Shown: positions 1-9,367, counted from the first letter of the stretch. The stretch: 64,000 bases of DNA from Mycobacterium sp. AT1 (GCF_002043095.1 NZ_MVOC01000059.1:86371-150370), one strand, 5' to 3'. The notes: generated by a model from the letters alone, not told the origin. Translations and numbers: made by a program.

Positions 1-67
1 TCAGGCGTCAAGTAGTCAACCGTTCGCAACGAAGTAGAGACCAGGAAGAGCAAGGTGGCATTACACA

Positions 68-1081
68 ATGGCAGTTGAGATGTTCTACGACGACGACGCA
101 GACCTGTCGATCATCCAGGGACGCAAGGTCGCCGTCATCGGCTACGGCAGCCAGGGGCATGCGCATTCGCTGTCGCTGCGTGACTCCGGCGTCGAGGTGA
201 AGGTTGGCCTCAAGGAGGGCTCCAAGTCCCGCGACAAGGTGACCGAGCAGGGCCTCGAGGTCGACACGCCCGCCGAGGTCGCCAAGTGGGCCGACGTCAT
301 CATGTTGCTGGCACCCGACACCGCGCAGGCAGAGATCTTCAAGAACGACATCGAGCCGAATCTGGTGGCTGGCAACGCCCTGTTCTTCGGGCACGGCCTG
401 AACATCCACTTCGACCTGATCGAACCGGCCGACGACATCACCGTCGGCATGGTCGCCCCGAAGGGACCGGGCCACCTGGTCCGCCGTCAGTTCGTCGACG
501 GCAAGGGCGTGCCCTGTCTGATCGCCGTCGACCAGGACCCCACCGGCGAGGGCCAGGCGCTCGCGCTGTCCTACGCCGCTGCCATCGGCGGCGCCCGCGC
601 CGGCGTCATCAAGACGACGTTCAAGGAAGAGACCGAGACCGACCTCTTCGGTGAGCAGGCCGTGTTGTGCGGCGGCACCGAGGAATTGGTGAAGGTCGGC
701 TTCGAGGTCATGGTCGAGGCGGGCTACGCCCCCGAGATGGCCTACTTCGAGGTGCTGCACGAGCTCAAGCTGATCGTCGACCTGATGTACGAGGGCGGCA
801 TCGCCCGGATGAACTACTCGGTGTCCGACACCGCGGAGTTCGGCGGCTATGTCTCCGGTCCCCGTGTCATCGACGCCGACACCAAGGAGCGGATGCGCGG
901 CATCCTCAAGGACATTCAGGACGGCACGTTCGTCAAGGCGCTCGTCGCCAACGTCGAAGGCGGCAACAAGCGGCTCGAGAAGCTCCGCGCGGAGAACGCC
1001 GAGCACCCGATCGAGGTGACCGGCAAGAAGCTGCGCGACCTGATGAGCTGGGTCGACCGCCCCATCACCGAAACCGCTTAG
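68..1081 (+). CDS. ilvC: Ketol-acid reductoisomerase (acetohydroxyacid isomeroreductase)
   Basis: Second common step of valine/leucine/isoleucine synthesis: Mg- and NADPH-dependent isomerisation and reduction of acetolactate or acetohydroxybutyrate. The 337-residue protein has the usual class I length. The NADPH-binding loop GYGSQGHA is at residues 25-32, and the acidic metal-binding helix around the FGEQ segment is near residue 190. An AAGGTGG element precedes the ATG. In mycobacteria ilvC follows ilvB-ilvN; the first 67 bases here hold no ilvN end that I can recognise, so they look like the ilvN-ilvC gap. A strong hairpin follows the gene. Identification is secure. Confidence 0.97.
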   Translation: MAVEMFYDDDADLSIIQGRKVAVIGYGSQGHAHSLSLRDSGVEVKVGLKEGSKSRDKVTEQGLEVDTPAEVAKWADVIMLLAPDTAQAEIFKNDIEPNLVAGNALFFGHGLNIHFDLIEPADDITVGMVAPKGPGHLVRRQFVDGKGVPCLIAVDQDPTGEGQALALSYAAAIGGARAGVIKTTFKEETETDLFGEQAVLCGGTEELVKVGFEVMVEAGYAPEMAYFEVLHELKLIVDLMYEGGIARMNYSVSDTAEFGGYVSGPRVIDADTKERMRGILKDIQDGTFVKALVANVEGGNKRLEKLRAENAEHPIEVTGKKLRDLMSWVDRPITETA

Positions 1082-1092
1082 CGGGTCAGATC

Positions 1093-1133
1093 TCGGCGCG
1101 TAAACGCTCGCTCAGCGATCGTTTACGCGCCGA
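1093..1133. terminator. Bidirectional terminator hairpin between ilvC and the convergent hydrolase
   Basis: A perfect 14-bp inverted repeat (arms 1093-1106 and 1120-1133) lies between the stop codons of two convergent genes. It has no long T-run, which is common for mycobacterial terminators. It probably ends both transcripts. Confidence 0.75.
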
Positions 1134-1135
1134 AG

Positions 1136-1801
1136 TCATGTCTGGGCCAGGAGGCGGTCGGTCAATTCGACCGGATGCGACAGCATCGCCATGTGCCCGC
1201 CGGGGGTGCGCTCGGGTACGACGCCCAGCCGGTCGGCGACGACGCCGCGCATGAAGTCCTCCGGAAAGAACCTGTCGTCGGCGAACAGCACGAACCGTGT
1301 CGCGATCCGGGGAAGCTCCGAGGCCGGCCACAATGCGACCGTCGGCGTATCCGACTGGCCGCGTGGCACTTCCTCGGCGACGACCGCGGGGTCGACGCCG
1401 TTGTAGTACAGCTCGTTCTCGTCGTCCGGGTCGTACCCGCCTGCCAGGGCAGCCGCGCGTTGGGCGGCACTGCAATTGGTGGCGTCCCACCAGTCGGCCG
1501 GCCGTTCGCCCGGCCGGGGGATCATGGCCGAGACGTAGACCAACGCCGACGCCCCCACTCGGGAGCAGGCGAGCGCCCCGGTGAAGCCACCGAAGGAATG
1601 GGCGACGACGACCGGCGGCTCGCCGTCGTCACGATGCTGCGCCACCACGGCGTCGGCGTACGCGTGGAGGTCGGCCGAATCTTCCTCGCACGGCAGTTCG
1701 ACGGCGATCCCGCGGTGCCCGCGACGGTCCAGCTCGTCGACCACGAAGCGCCAGCACGACGGATCGCATGCGGCACCGGGCACCAGAAGGAAGATCGTCA
1801 C
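1136..1801 (-). CDS. Alpha/beta hydrolase family protein
   Basis: A 221-residue alpha/beta-hydrolase-fold protein; the substrate cannot be read from sequence. It opens with a hydrophobic strand (TIFLLVPGA) and an oxyanion-type loop, has the nucleophile elbow HSFGG in the first third, and a late GGHMAML segment carrying the likely catalytic His. This resembles the plant-esterase/salicylate-esterase-like branch. I chose the GTG at 1801 because it overlaps the stop of the upstream oxidoreductase gene by 4 nt (translational coupling) and gives a family-like N terminus; a longer upstream frame only adds low-complexity residues. It forms a two-gene operon with the FAD enzyme. Confidence 0.8.
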   Translation of the reverse strand: MTIFLLVPGAACDPSCWRFVVDELDRRGHRGIAVELPCEEDSADLHAYADAVVAQHRDDGEPPVVVAHSFGGFTGALACSRVGASALVYVSAMIPRPGERPADWWDATNCSAAQRAAALAGGYDPDDENELYYNGVDPAVVAEEVPRGQSDTPTVALWPASELPRIATRFVLFADDRFFPEDFMRGVVADRLGVVPERTPGGHMAMLSHPVELTDRLLAQT

Positions 1802-3228
1802 GGGGCCAGGCTGGGGAGCGTCGTGAGTCCGAACTCGCGGCGTAGCACGGTGCGCGCCGCGTAGTAGCCGGCCATGCCGTGCACGCCAGTGCCCGGCGGC
1901 GTGGCAGACGAGCAGAGGTACGCCTTCGGGATCGGCGTGGTCCACGGGTCGAGCCGGAGCGTCGGGCCGATCATGGCGCCGAACAGGGTCGCGCCGCCAA
2001 CGATGATGTCACCGCCGACGTAATTGGCGTTGTGGGCCGACATGTGGGCAGCCGGCACACAGCGTGCCGCCACCACCAGGTCCCGGAAGCCGGGCGCGGC
2101 CCGCTCGAACATGGCGGTGATCGTCTCGACCAAATTGGCCGTCGACCCCGACGGGACGTGGGCGTACGTCCACAGTGGCCGCCGTCTCTGCGCGTCGACG
2201 CGGGACGGATCCGACAGGTGCGGAAGGGATGCCAGCGTCATCGGCCACTCGGCGTGGCGACCCGCGTTGACCTCGCGTTCGGCCAGGGCCATCTGGGCCC
2301 GGCTCCCGCCCATGTGCACCGTGGACGCCCGTCCGACCCGCTCGTCGAGCCACGGAATCTCGCCGGAGAGGACGAAGTCGACCTTGCACACGCCGGGTCC
2401 GAATCGATAGCGGCGCAACGCCTTTGCGTACCGGGGCGGAACGGCGTCGCCGTAGACGTCCAGCAGCGCCGTCGGCGCGGTGTCGTAGACCACCACACCT
2501 GCCGGGGGAGTGGTCACCGGCTCGCCGACCACCAACTCCCCGCCGTGGGCGCGCAGGTCCGCGATGAGCGCGTCGGCGATCGTCTGGGTGCCGCCGACCG
2601 GCACGGGCCACCCCGCCGTATGTGCCACCGTGCCGAGCATCAACCCGGCTCCGCTGTTGACCGGGGACGGCATCGTCGAGATGGCATGTGCGCCAACGCC
2701 GGTGAACAACGCCCTGGCGTCATCGCCGCGGAGCACGCCCCAGGCCGGGCTGCCCTGGGCCAGCACCCTCAGCCCCGTGCGCACCGTCGTCACCAGATCG
2801 GGCGGCAGCGAGCGCTTGTCGCCGAGGAAGAAGCCGAGCACCCCGTCGGCGTGTTCGACCAACGGACCGAACAGCCGCCGCCACGAGCCGCCCTCGTCGA
2901 GCTCGGCGCACGTCCGGTCCAACGAGCGGTAGGCCACCGCCGCGGGCCTGCCCGGCAGCGGATTGGCGTAGGAGATCTCGGGGGCCGTCAGCTGCACCCC
3001 GCGCGCCGCGAGGTCGAACTCGGCGAAGAACGGTGACGCCACCCCAAGCGGGTGCACGGCCGAGCAGACGTCGTGACTGACGCCGGGATATTCGGGATCG
3101 GGCATCGTCCGCGCCCCGCCGCCAGCGGTGGACTGCGCCTCCACCACGCGTACGCGGAGCCCTGCCCTGGCGCAGATGACCGCCGCGCTCAGCCCGTTGG
3201 GTCCACTACCGACGACCGTGACGTCCAT
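1798..3228 (-). CDS. NAD(P)/FAD-dependent oxidoreductase, phytoene-desaturase-like
   Basis: A 476-residue flavoprotein with an N-terminal dinucleotide-binding motif (VVGSGPNGLSAA, residues about 5-16) followed by the VVEAQSTAGGGART segment typical of phytoene dehydrogenase/CrtI-like and RetSat-like amine-oxidase-superfamily enzymes. The C-terminal glycine-rich GVHGMAGYYAAR is the second FAD-contact motif. It corresponds in position to the putative dehydrogenase Rv2997 beside serA. No carotenoid genes are nearby, so the substrate is unknown. It is divergent from serA with about 30 bp between start codons, and its downstream partner hydrolase overlaps by 4 nt. Confidence 0.85.
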   Translation of the reverse strand: MDVTVVGSGPNGLSAAVICARAGLRVRVVEAQSTAGGGARTMPDPEYPGVSHDVCSAVHPLGVASPFFAEFDLAARGVQLTAPEISYANPLPGRPAAVAYRSLDRTCAELDEGGSWRRLFGPLVEHADGVLGFFLGDKRSLPPDLVTTVRTGLRVLAQGSPAWGVLRGDDARALFTGVGAHAISTMPSPVNSGAGLMLGTVAHTAGWPVPVGGTQTIADALIADLRAHGGELVVGEPVTTPPAGVVVYDTAPTALLDVYGDAVPPRYAKALRRYRFGPGVCKVDFVLSGEIPWLDERVGRASTVHMGGSRAQMALAEREVNAGRHAEWPMTLASLPHLSDPSRVDAQRRRPLWTYAHVPSGSTANLVETITAMFERAAPGFRDLVVAARCVPAAHMSAHNANYVGGDIIVGGATLFGAMIGPTLRLDPWTTPIPKAYLCSSATPPGTGVHGMAGYYAARTVLRREFGLTTLPSLAP

Positions 3229-3246
3229 CTAGTTATTACAGCCCAC

Positions 3247-3252
3247 TACTCT
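3247..3252 (+). promoter_or_regulatory. -10 box of a leaderless serA transcript
   Basis: TACTCT ends 6 nt before the GTG start codon, and no Shine-Dalgarno sequence is visible. This spacing puts the transcription start on the start codon. Confidence 0.6.
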
Positions 3253-3258
3253 GTTCGC

Positions 3259-4845
3259 GTGAGCCTGCCCGTTGTCTTGATCGCCGACAAACTTGCCGAA
3301 TCGACAGTTGCCGCCCTGGGAGACCAGGTCGAGGTGCGCTGGGTCGACGGCCCCGACCGCGAAAAGCTGCTTGCCGCGGTCCCGGAAGCCGACGCCCTGC
3401 TGGTGCGCTCGGCGACGACGGTGGACGCCGAGGTCATCGCCGCGGCCCCCAAGTTGAAGATCGTCGCCCGCGCCGGCGTCGGTCTCGACAACGTCGACGT
3501 CGACGCCGCCACCGCACGCGGGGTGCTGGTCGTCAACGCGCCGACGTCGAACATCCACAGCGCCGCCGAGCACGCGATTGCCCTGATGCTGGCCGCGGCG
3601 CGGCAGATTCCGGCCGCCGACGCGACACTGCGCGAGCACACCTGGAAGCGGTCCAAGTTCTCCGGTGTGGAGATCTTCGGCAAGACGGTCGGCGTGGTCG
3701 GGCTCGGCCGCATCGGACAGCTCGTCGCTCAGCGGCTGGCGGCGTTCGGCGCCCACATCACCGCGTATGACCCCTATGTCTCGCAGGCTCGCGCCGCGCA
3801 GCTCGGCATCGAACTGCTGACCCTCGACGAGCTCCTCGGACGCGCCGACTTCATTTCGGTGCACCTGCCCAAGACCAAGGAGACCGCCGGCCTGATCGGC
3901 ACCGACGCGCTCGCCAAGACCAAGCCCGGCGTCATCATCGTCAACGCCGCCCGCGGCGGACTGATCGACGAGCATGCCCTTGCCGACGCGATCAAGAGCG
4001 GCCACGTCCGCGGCGCCGGACTCGACGTCTTCTCCACCGAACCGTGCACCGACAGCCCGCTGTTCGAGCTGCCCGAGGTCGTCGTCACCCCGCACCTCGG
4101 GGCGTCGACCGCCGAAGCGCAGGACCGCGCGGGCACCGACGTGGCGGCCAGTGTGCGGCTCGCGCTGGCTGGCGAGTTCGTTCCCGACGCCGTCAACGTC
4201 GGTGGCGGCGTCGTCGGCGAGGAAGTCGCCCCGTGGCTGGACCTGGTGCGCAAGCTTGGGCTGCTGGTGGGTGCGCTGTCCGCCGAGCTGCCGACCAACC
4301 TGTCCGTTCAAGTCCGCGGGGAGCTGGCGTCCGAAGAGGTCGAGGTCCTGAAGCTCTCGGCGCTGCGCGGGCTGTTCTCCGCCGTCATCGAAGATCAGGT
4401 GACGTTCGTGAACGCGCCGTCGCTGGCCGCGGAGCGCGGTGTCGAGGCCGCCATCACAACCGCCCCGGAAAGTCCCAACCACCGCAGCGTCGTCGACGTG
4501 CGTGCGGTGGCCGCCGACGGGTCGACGGTCAACGTGGCGGGCACCCTCTCGGGACCACAGCAGGTGGAGAAGATCGTCCAGATCAACGAGCGCAACCTCG
4601 ACCTGCGCGCCGAGGGCGTGAACCTCATCGTCAACTACAGCGACGTGCCAGGGGCGCTCGGCACCATCGGTACCAGGTTGGGCGGTGCCGGGGTCAACAT
4701 CCTTGCCGCGCAACTCAGTCAGGACGCCGACGGTGACGGCGCGACGATCATGCTGCGATTGGACCGCCAGGTGCCCGGTGACGTGCTCGCCGCGCTGGGG
4801 GCCGACGTCAGCGCCACGACACTGGAATTGGTGGACCTGTCATGA
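3259..4845 (+). CDS. serA: D-3-phosphoglycerate dehydrogenase
   Basis: First step of serine synthesis: NAD-dependent oxidation of 3-phosphoglycerate to phosphohydroxypyruvate. The 528-residue length equals the long (type I) mycobacterial enzyme. It has the NAD loop GLGRIG near residue 145, catalytic segments ARGGLIDE and PHLGAST (Arg, Glu and His of the D-2-hydroxyacid dehydrogenases), then an intervening domain and a C-terminal ACT domain that mediates serine feedback. The GTG at 3259 is chosen over an upstream in-frame start because it restores the family N terminus and lies 6 nt after a -10 box. It overlaps leuB by 4 nt. Confidence 0.96.
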   Translation: MSLPVVLIADKLAESTVAALGDQVEVRWVDGPDREKLLAAVPEADALLVRSATTVDAEVIAAAPKLKIVARAGVGLDNVDVDAATARGVLVVNAPTSNIHSAAEHAIALMLAAARQIPAADATLREHTWKRSKFSGVEIFGKTVGVVGLGRIGQLVAQRLAAFGAHITAYDPYVSQARAAQLGIELLTLDELLGRADFISVHLPKTKETAGLIGTDALAKTKPGVIIVNAARGGLIDEHALADAIKSGHVRGAGLDVFSTEPCTDSPLFELPEVVVTPHLGASTAEAQDRAGTDVAASVRLALAGEFVPDAVNVGGGVVGEEVAPWLDLVRKLGLLVGALSAELPTNLSVQVRGELASEEVEVLKLSALRGLFSAVIEDQVTFVNAPSLAAERGVEAAITTAPESPNHRSVVDVRAVAADGSTVNVAGTLSGPQQVEKIVQINERNLDLRAEGVNLIVNYSDVPGALGTIGTRLGGAGVNILAAQLSQDADGDGATIMLRLDRQVPGDVLAALGADVSATTLELVDLS

Positions 4846-5849
4846 GATTGGCCGTCATCGCCGGCGACGGCATCGGACCCGAGGTGGTCGACGAAGCGCT
4901 CAAGGTGCTCGACGTCGTCACCCCCGGGGTCGACAAGACCACCTACGACGTCGGCGCCCGCCGCTACCACGCCACGGGTGAGGTCATGCCCGACGGCCTG
5001 GTCGACGAATTGCGCACCCACGACGCAATCCTGTTGGGCGCCATCGGCGATCCGTCGGTGCCCAGCGGCGTACTCGAGCGCGGGCTGCTGCTGCGGATGC
5101 GGTTCGAGCTCGACCACCACGTCAACCTGCGCCCGTCGAAGCTGCACGCCGGGGTCACCAGCCCGCTGGGTGAGGTGGACCTCGACTTCCTGGTCGTCCG
5201 CGAGGGCACCGAGGGCCCGTACACCGGCAACGGTGGTGCGATTCGCGTCGGCACGCCGCACGAGGTGGCCACCGAAGTCAGCCTGAATACCGCGTTCGGC
5301 GTCGAACGCGTGGTGCGCGACGCGTTCGCACGGGCGTCCAAGCGGCGCAAGCACCTGACCCTGGTGCACAAGACCAACGTGCTGGCGTTCGCCGGCAAGC
5401 TGTGGTCGCGCATCGTCGACGAAGTGGGTCGGGAGTTTCCCGACGTCGAGGTCGCCTACCAGCACGTCGACGCCGCCACGATCCACATGGTCACCGACCC
5501 GGGACGCTTCGACGTGATCGTCACCGACAACCTGTTCGGCGACATCATCACCGACCTCGCGGCAGCGGTGTCCGGTGGCATCGGGCTGGCCGCCAGCGGC
5601 AACATCGACGCGACGGGGACCAACCCGTCGATGTTCGAGCCGGTGCACGGCAGCGCGCCGGACATCGCAGGCAAGGGCATCGCCGACCCCACTGCGGCGG
5701 TCATGTCGGTCGCGCTTCTGTTGGCGCACTTGGGTGAAGACGCCGCGGCAGCGCGGGTCGACGCTGCGGTGGCCAAACACCTCGCAACGCTCGACGGTGC
5801 GAAGCTCTCCACCTCCGAGACCGGCGACCGCATCGTCGGTCTGCTCTGA
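4842..5849 (+). CDS. leuB: 3-isopropylmalate dehydrogenase
   Basis: NAD-dependent oxidative decarboxylation of 3-isopropylmalate in leucine synthesis. The 335-residue protein starts with the isocitrate/isopropylmalate dehydrogenase strand AVIAGDGIGPEV. It contains the substrate-binding REGTEGPYTGNGG loop and the metal/NAD signature around DNLFGDIITDLAAAVSGGIGLA. The ATG overlaps the serA stop codon (ATGA), so the two are translationally coupled. The other leucine genes leuC and leuD lie 9 kb away behind their own regulator. Confidence 0.97.
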   Translation: MRLAVIAGDGIGPEVVDEALKVLDVVTPGVDKTTYDVGARRYHATGEVMPDGLVDELRTHDAILLGAIGDPSVPSGVLERGLLLRMRFELDHHVNLRPSKLHAGVTSPLGEVDLDFLVVREGTEGPYTGNGGAIRVGTPHEVATEVSLNTAFGVERVVRDAFARASKRRKHLTLVHKTNVLAFAGKLWSRIVDEVGREFPDVEVAYQHVDAATIHMVTDPGRFDVIVTDNLFGDIITDLAAAVSGGIGLAASGNIDATGTNPSMFEPVHGSAPDIAGKGIADPTAAVMSVALLLAHLGEDAAAARVDAAVAKHLATLDGAKLSTSETGDRIVGLL

Positions 5850-5941
5850 CCTGATGGCCAGATACTCGGGCTGATCCAAAGGGTGGCTGTGGGCACCACG
5901 GAAACCGTTCGCACCCATCGCGATTCGGCGCTTCACCCGGT

Positions 5942-6148
5942 CCACCTCGACGAGCGGGACTGGCGCTGCAGGGCGAGATCGCCGTTCTGACCAAGAAGGA
6001 CAACGGGCAGATTCAGGCGGTCAACCAGGCCCTCAACCACGTGATCCAGAACGGCACGTACCGCAAGGCCCTCGATCGCTGGGGGCTCGGCGGCGAGGCG
6101 GTCCCGCAGTCGGAGATCAATCCGCCAGGGCTGCCCAAGAAGTGGTGA
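5942..6148 (+). pseudogene. Remnant of a family-3 extracellular solute-binding protein (C-terminal end only)
   Basis: No full gene fits this 349-bp gap between leuB and the next gene. One forward frame, closed by TGA at 6146-6148, reads as the last ~60 residues of an amino-acid ABC-transporter binding protein: a segment like AVNQALNHVIQNGTYRKALDRW, then SEINPPGLPKKW at the stop. These match the usual C-terminal helix and tail of family-3 binding proteins. There is no start codon, ligand-binding core or permease gene nearby, so this is probably a degraded fragment. The bases 5850-5941 and 6149-6198 hold nothing I can assign. The family call rests on motif resemblance only. Confidence 0.5.
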
Positions 6149-6198
6149 CGACGGTGACCGCGCACCGGTTCGCAGGCAGTGCGATGTAGGTTCTCGTC

Positions 6199-6816
6199 AT
6201 GGTGACGCCCAGGCTGCCGTCGATGGTGACGCTCACCCACCAATGCTGGCTGTTCGTCGTCGGATCGGCGTTCTTCGCTGCCGCCACGGTGCCCGGCATG
6301 GCCGCCGTGGCTGGTGCCGGTGCGGCCAACGCGCTCTGCTTCGTCGGGTCGTGGTTCTTCACCAGCGCGGCGTGGATCCAGCTGGTCCTGTCCCGGCCCG
6401 AGGGCAGTCCCGAGTGGCGTTCCGCCGCCGTCCAATTCGGTGGCACCGTCCTGTTCAACGTCAGCACCGGCGCGGCGGTGTGGGCGCACGAGGTGATGGC
6501 CGAGCGGCGGTTGGTATGGGCGCCGGACGCGACGGGATCGCTGGCCTTCCTGGTCAGTGCCGCTATCGGGGTCGTCGCCGTCACTGCGAGCGTCGGTGGC
6601 TGGCAGCCGGCGTCCCGGGACTGGCAGGCCCAGTGGGTCAACATGATCGGCTGCATCGCCTTCGCCGCGAGCGCGGTGGGCGCGTTCGTCTACCGGACCG
6701 GGAGCGTCGCCGACGTGGCGCTGGCCAACCTCGGCACGTTCATTGGGGCGCTGTGCTTCCTGGCCGCCGCGCTGCTGGTGCTGCCGCGGGGCGGCGCCGT
6801 CACGCCGTCCCGGTGA
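6199..6816 (+). CDS. Integral membrane protein, YrhK-like, function unknown
   Basis: A 205-residue hydrophobic protein with about six predicted membrane segments, including NALCFVGSWFF and a repeated unit later in the chain (LANLGTFIGALCFLAAALLVL). The pattern of short helices with G/S-W-F turns resembles YrhK-domain membrane proteins, but I cannot give a role. The ATG at 6199 follows directly on the degraded region after leuB. Its 3' end overlaps the convergent amidohydrolase gene by 17 nt, unusual but compatible with both stop codons. Confidence 0.7.
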   Translation: MVTPRLPSMVTLTHQCWLFVVGSAFFAAATVPGMAAVAGAGAANALCFVGSWFFTSAAWIQLVLSRPEGSPEWRSAAVQFGGTVLFNVSTGAAVWAHEVMAERRLVWAPDATGSLAFLVSAAIGVVAVTASVGGWQPASRDWQAQWVNMIGCIAFAASAVGAFVYRTGSVADVALANLGTFIGALCFLAAALLVLPRGGAVTPSR

Positions 6817-8047
6817 CGAATCCGCCGCGATCCACGGCGACGGCGCCGTCCTTGAGCACGAGCAGGATGTTCTCGGGCCTTCCGACGGCGTCGACGTCGG
6901 CCAGTGGATCACCGCGCACCACCACCACGTCGGCGATCTTTCCCGCTTCGACGGTACCGAGTTCGTGGTCGAGGCCGCACAATTCGGCTGACGTCCTGGT
7001 GCCAGCCACGATCGCCTGCATCGGCGTGAGACCACCGAACCGCACCAGCAAGCCAAGCTCCTGAAGGTTGGTGCCGTGGTTTGGGCTGAGTCCGGCGTCG
7101 GTGCCGAGCGCGATCTTGACGCCCGCGGCCGCCGACGCTGCCACCGCCTCTTGGGCCATCCGATGCCAGCGCACGCTCTTCTCGCGCGCCGCGGGCGACA
7201 CGGTGACGTCCGACATCGTTTCCAGGAGCGTCGGCACGAGAAAGATCCCCTGATCCACCATGCGCTTCCGCAAGGCGTCGTCGAGCTGGTATCCGTGCTC
7301 GATGCTCGTCACGCCGGCCTCCACGGCGGCCTCGATCCCGGCGTAGCCGATGGCGTGGGCGGCGACGGACTTGTTCCCGTAGGACCTTGCCTCGGCCACC
7401 ACCGCCGCGATCATCTCCGTTCGCATGCCAAGCCATTCGGGTTGATCGCTGGGCGAGGCAATGCCTCCGCTCGAGGCGATCTTGAGGACGTCGGCCCCCG
7501 CGGCGATGAGCTCCCGCGTGCGACGGCGGGCTTCGTCGACGCTGTCGACCAGCGAGCCACCCACCAGTGGGGTCAAGTCGACGCCGGAGGGCAGGTGAAA
7601 GTCGGCGTGCCCGGACGTCTGGCTCATCATGTCGATCGCGACGAGTAGCCGCGGGCCCGCCACCAGTCCGTCGGCTACCGCTTGGCGTACCCCGGCGTCG
7701 ACGCCCATGAGGTCCCGAGCCGTCGTCACACCGTTGTGCAGCGTGACCCGCAGGCGTTCGACGAGTTGAAAGTAGTGGTAGGACAACGGATGCAGGATCC
7801 GATCGAGGGGGAGCCCGCCGGCACCGGGCAGCCCGAGGTGGACGTGGCAATCGAAGAAGCCGGGGCAGATCGTGTTGCCGGCCAGATCGATTCGGGTCGG
7901 AGATGCGGTGGAGGTGGAGGTGGGAAGATCCTGCTCGGAACCGACCCAGGTGATCTTGCCCTCGTCGATCAGGACTGCGGCGGACGGCTTCGGGGTGGTT
8001 CCGGTGCCGTCTACGAGGGTGGCGTTGTGCAGCAGTAGTGGTGGCAT
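6800..8047 (-). CDS. Amidohydrolase-superfamily protein (imidazolonepropionase/prolidase-like)
   Basis: A 415-residue metal-dependent TIM-barrel hydrolase. It has the entry strand and metal motif ICPGFFDCHVHLGLPG (HxH), conserved mid-barrel histidines (VAAHAIGYAGIEAA, SIEHGYQLD) and the late metal Asp in LGTDAGLSPNHG. The C-terminal strand GTVEAGKIADVVVVRGDP is typical of Xaa-Pro dipeptidase/imidazolonepropionase-like members. The start ATG at 8047 begins a canonical amidohydrolase N terminus (LLLHNATLVDGTG); the longer frame upstream adds an Arg-rich, non-family extension. Substrate unknown. It lies downstream of the MFS transporter gene on the same strand, so it may act on the imported compound. 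Confidence 0.85.
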   Translation of the reverse strand: MPPLLLHNATLVDGTGTTPKPSAAVLIDEGKITWVGSEQDLPTSTSTASPTRIDLAGNTICPGFFDCHVHLGLPGAGGLPLDRILHPLSYHYFQLVERLRVTLHNGVTTARDLMGVDAGVRQAVADGLVAGPRLLVAIDMMSQTSGHADFHLPSGVDLTPLVGGSLVDSVDEARRRTRELIAAGADVLKIASSGGIASPSDQPEWLGMRTEMIAAVVAEARSYGNKSVAAHAIGYAGIEAAVEAGVTSIEHGYQLDDALRKRMVDQGIFLVPTLLETMSDVTVSPAAREKSVRWHRMAQEAVAASAAAGVKIALGTDAGLSPNHGTNLQELGLLVRFGGLTPMQAIVAGTRTSAELCGLDHELGTVEAGKIADVVVVRGDPLADVDAVGRPENILLVLKDGAVAVDRGGFVTGTA

Positions 8048-8097
8048 CCTCTTCGACTTCACCAGGCGGCCCGGATCTTGGCAAGGCCTCTCGTCGC

Positions 8098-9303
8098 TCA
8101 GTCCGGCGGCGCGTGATTCCGGAGCGGATCGGCCGCGACGGGCACCAGCGGTAGCGCGATCAACGGAAACAGCGCGCACACGGCGAACGCCAGCGGGAAG
8201 CTCGCCATCGTGATCAGTGCGCCGAACACCGGAGGCACGATGCCTGCGGTGAGCAGCTGGCTGGTGTTCTGGGTGCCCAGTGCGCGGCCGCTCCAGAACG
8301 GTCCCGCGATTTCAGCGATGGCGGTGAACGCGAGGCCGTTGTCGGAGACCGTTACCACCGATGCGACCACCATCACCGCAATGGACAGCGGGGAACCGAA
8401 CAGGTCCGTCACCGCCAGCAGGCCCATCGCGACGGCGGCGCCGATGGCGATGGTGCGGACCGGGTGCAATCGCGATCCCACCTTGTCCGACCACCTACCG
8501 GCGGCGATTCTGCCCGCCGCGCCGAGGATTTGGGCGAAGGTCACCATCGCGCCCGCCGAGGCCGCCGACCATCCGCGGTCGGTCATCAACCAGACCAGCG
8601 TGAAGGTCCAGACCACGCACTGCGGTACGACCAACAGCACCGAGACGGCGTGTATTCGCCACAGGGTCGACGACCCGCGGTACGGGTTCTCGAGATCCTC
8701 GGGACACGCCTCGGCCCGAGGTGGCCGGGGTGGGTCCACGACGCCAACCGCACTGACGACGGCGGCCGCAGCACATGCGATCGCGGGGAACAGCAGCGCC
8801 GCCGACACACCACTGGCCTGGGCGAGTTGCGGAATCACCAACGCGCCCAACCCGACTCCGAGCGGCTGAGCCGTCTGGCGGATGCCCATCACCAGGCCTC
8901 GCTGATGCGGGGGAAACCACCCGACGACCAGCCGTCCGCTTGCCGAGTTGCTGCTGGCAGCCGCCATGCCGCCGAGGAACAGAAAGATGCCGACCGCGAC
9001 CAGGGAGTCGACCGACGCGGCGGCGAAGGCCGCGGCCGCGGTCAGTGCCGAACCGACGGCCAGCACGACGCGCTCGCCGAACCTGTCGACGAGGTAGCCC
9101 CAGGCGATGAGCGTGACGACCATGCCGAAGCTGGGCAGTGCAGAGACCAGGCCCGCCTCGGCGAGGTCGAGGCCTTGCTCGGTGTGCAGGGTCGGGATGA
9201 GGAACGCCACCCCGTTGATGAAGACGTTGGCGCACAGCGTCGTGGCGAGTGCGATGACCAACATCGACCACCGGCGTGCGGTCCCGAGCGTGGGTTCGGA
9301 CAT
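8098..9303 (-). CDS. Major facilitator superfamily transporter
   Basis: A 401-residue, 12-helix MFS permease. It has the loop 2-3 motif GYLVDRFGERVVL, duplicated halves and a second-half GRWSDKVGSRL loop. It matches Rv2994 in position (between the FAH-gltX region and leuB). The ATG at 9303 is chosen because GGAG lies just upstream; nine further in-frame codons exist before it but lack an RBS. The substrate is not evident. The same-strand amidohydrolase follows after about 50 bp, suggesting cotranscription. Confidence 0.85.
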   Translation of the reverse strand: MSEPTLGTARRWSMLVIALATTLCANVFINGVAFLIPTLHTEQGLDLAEAGLVSALPSFGMVVTLIAWGYLVDRFGERVVLAVGSALTAAAAFAAASVDSLVAVGIFLFLGGMAAASSNSASGRLVVGWFPPHQRGLVMGIRQTAQPLGVGLGALVIPQLAQASGVSAALLFPAIACAAAAVVSAVGVVDPPRPPRAEACPEDLENPYRGSSTLWRIHAVSVLLVVPQCVVWTFTLVWLMTDRGWSAASAGAMVTFAQILGAAGRIAAGRWSDKVGSRLHPVRTIAIGAAVAMGLLAVTDLFGSPLSIAVMVVASVVTVSDNGLAFTAIAEIAGPFWSGRALGTQNTSQLLTAGIVPPVFGALITMASFPLAFAVCALFPLIALPLVPVAADPLRNHAPPD

Positions 9304-9367
9304 GTCTCCATCGTGACACGGTGATCTCACAATGCCGAATCGTCATCCCACGAAGTGAGACTGGCAA

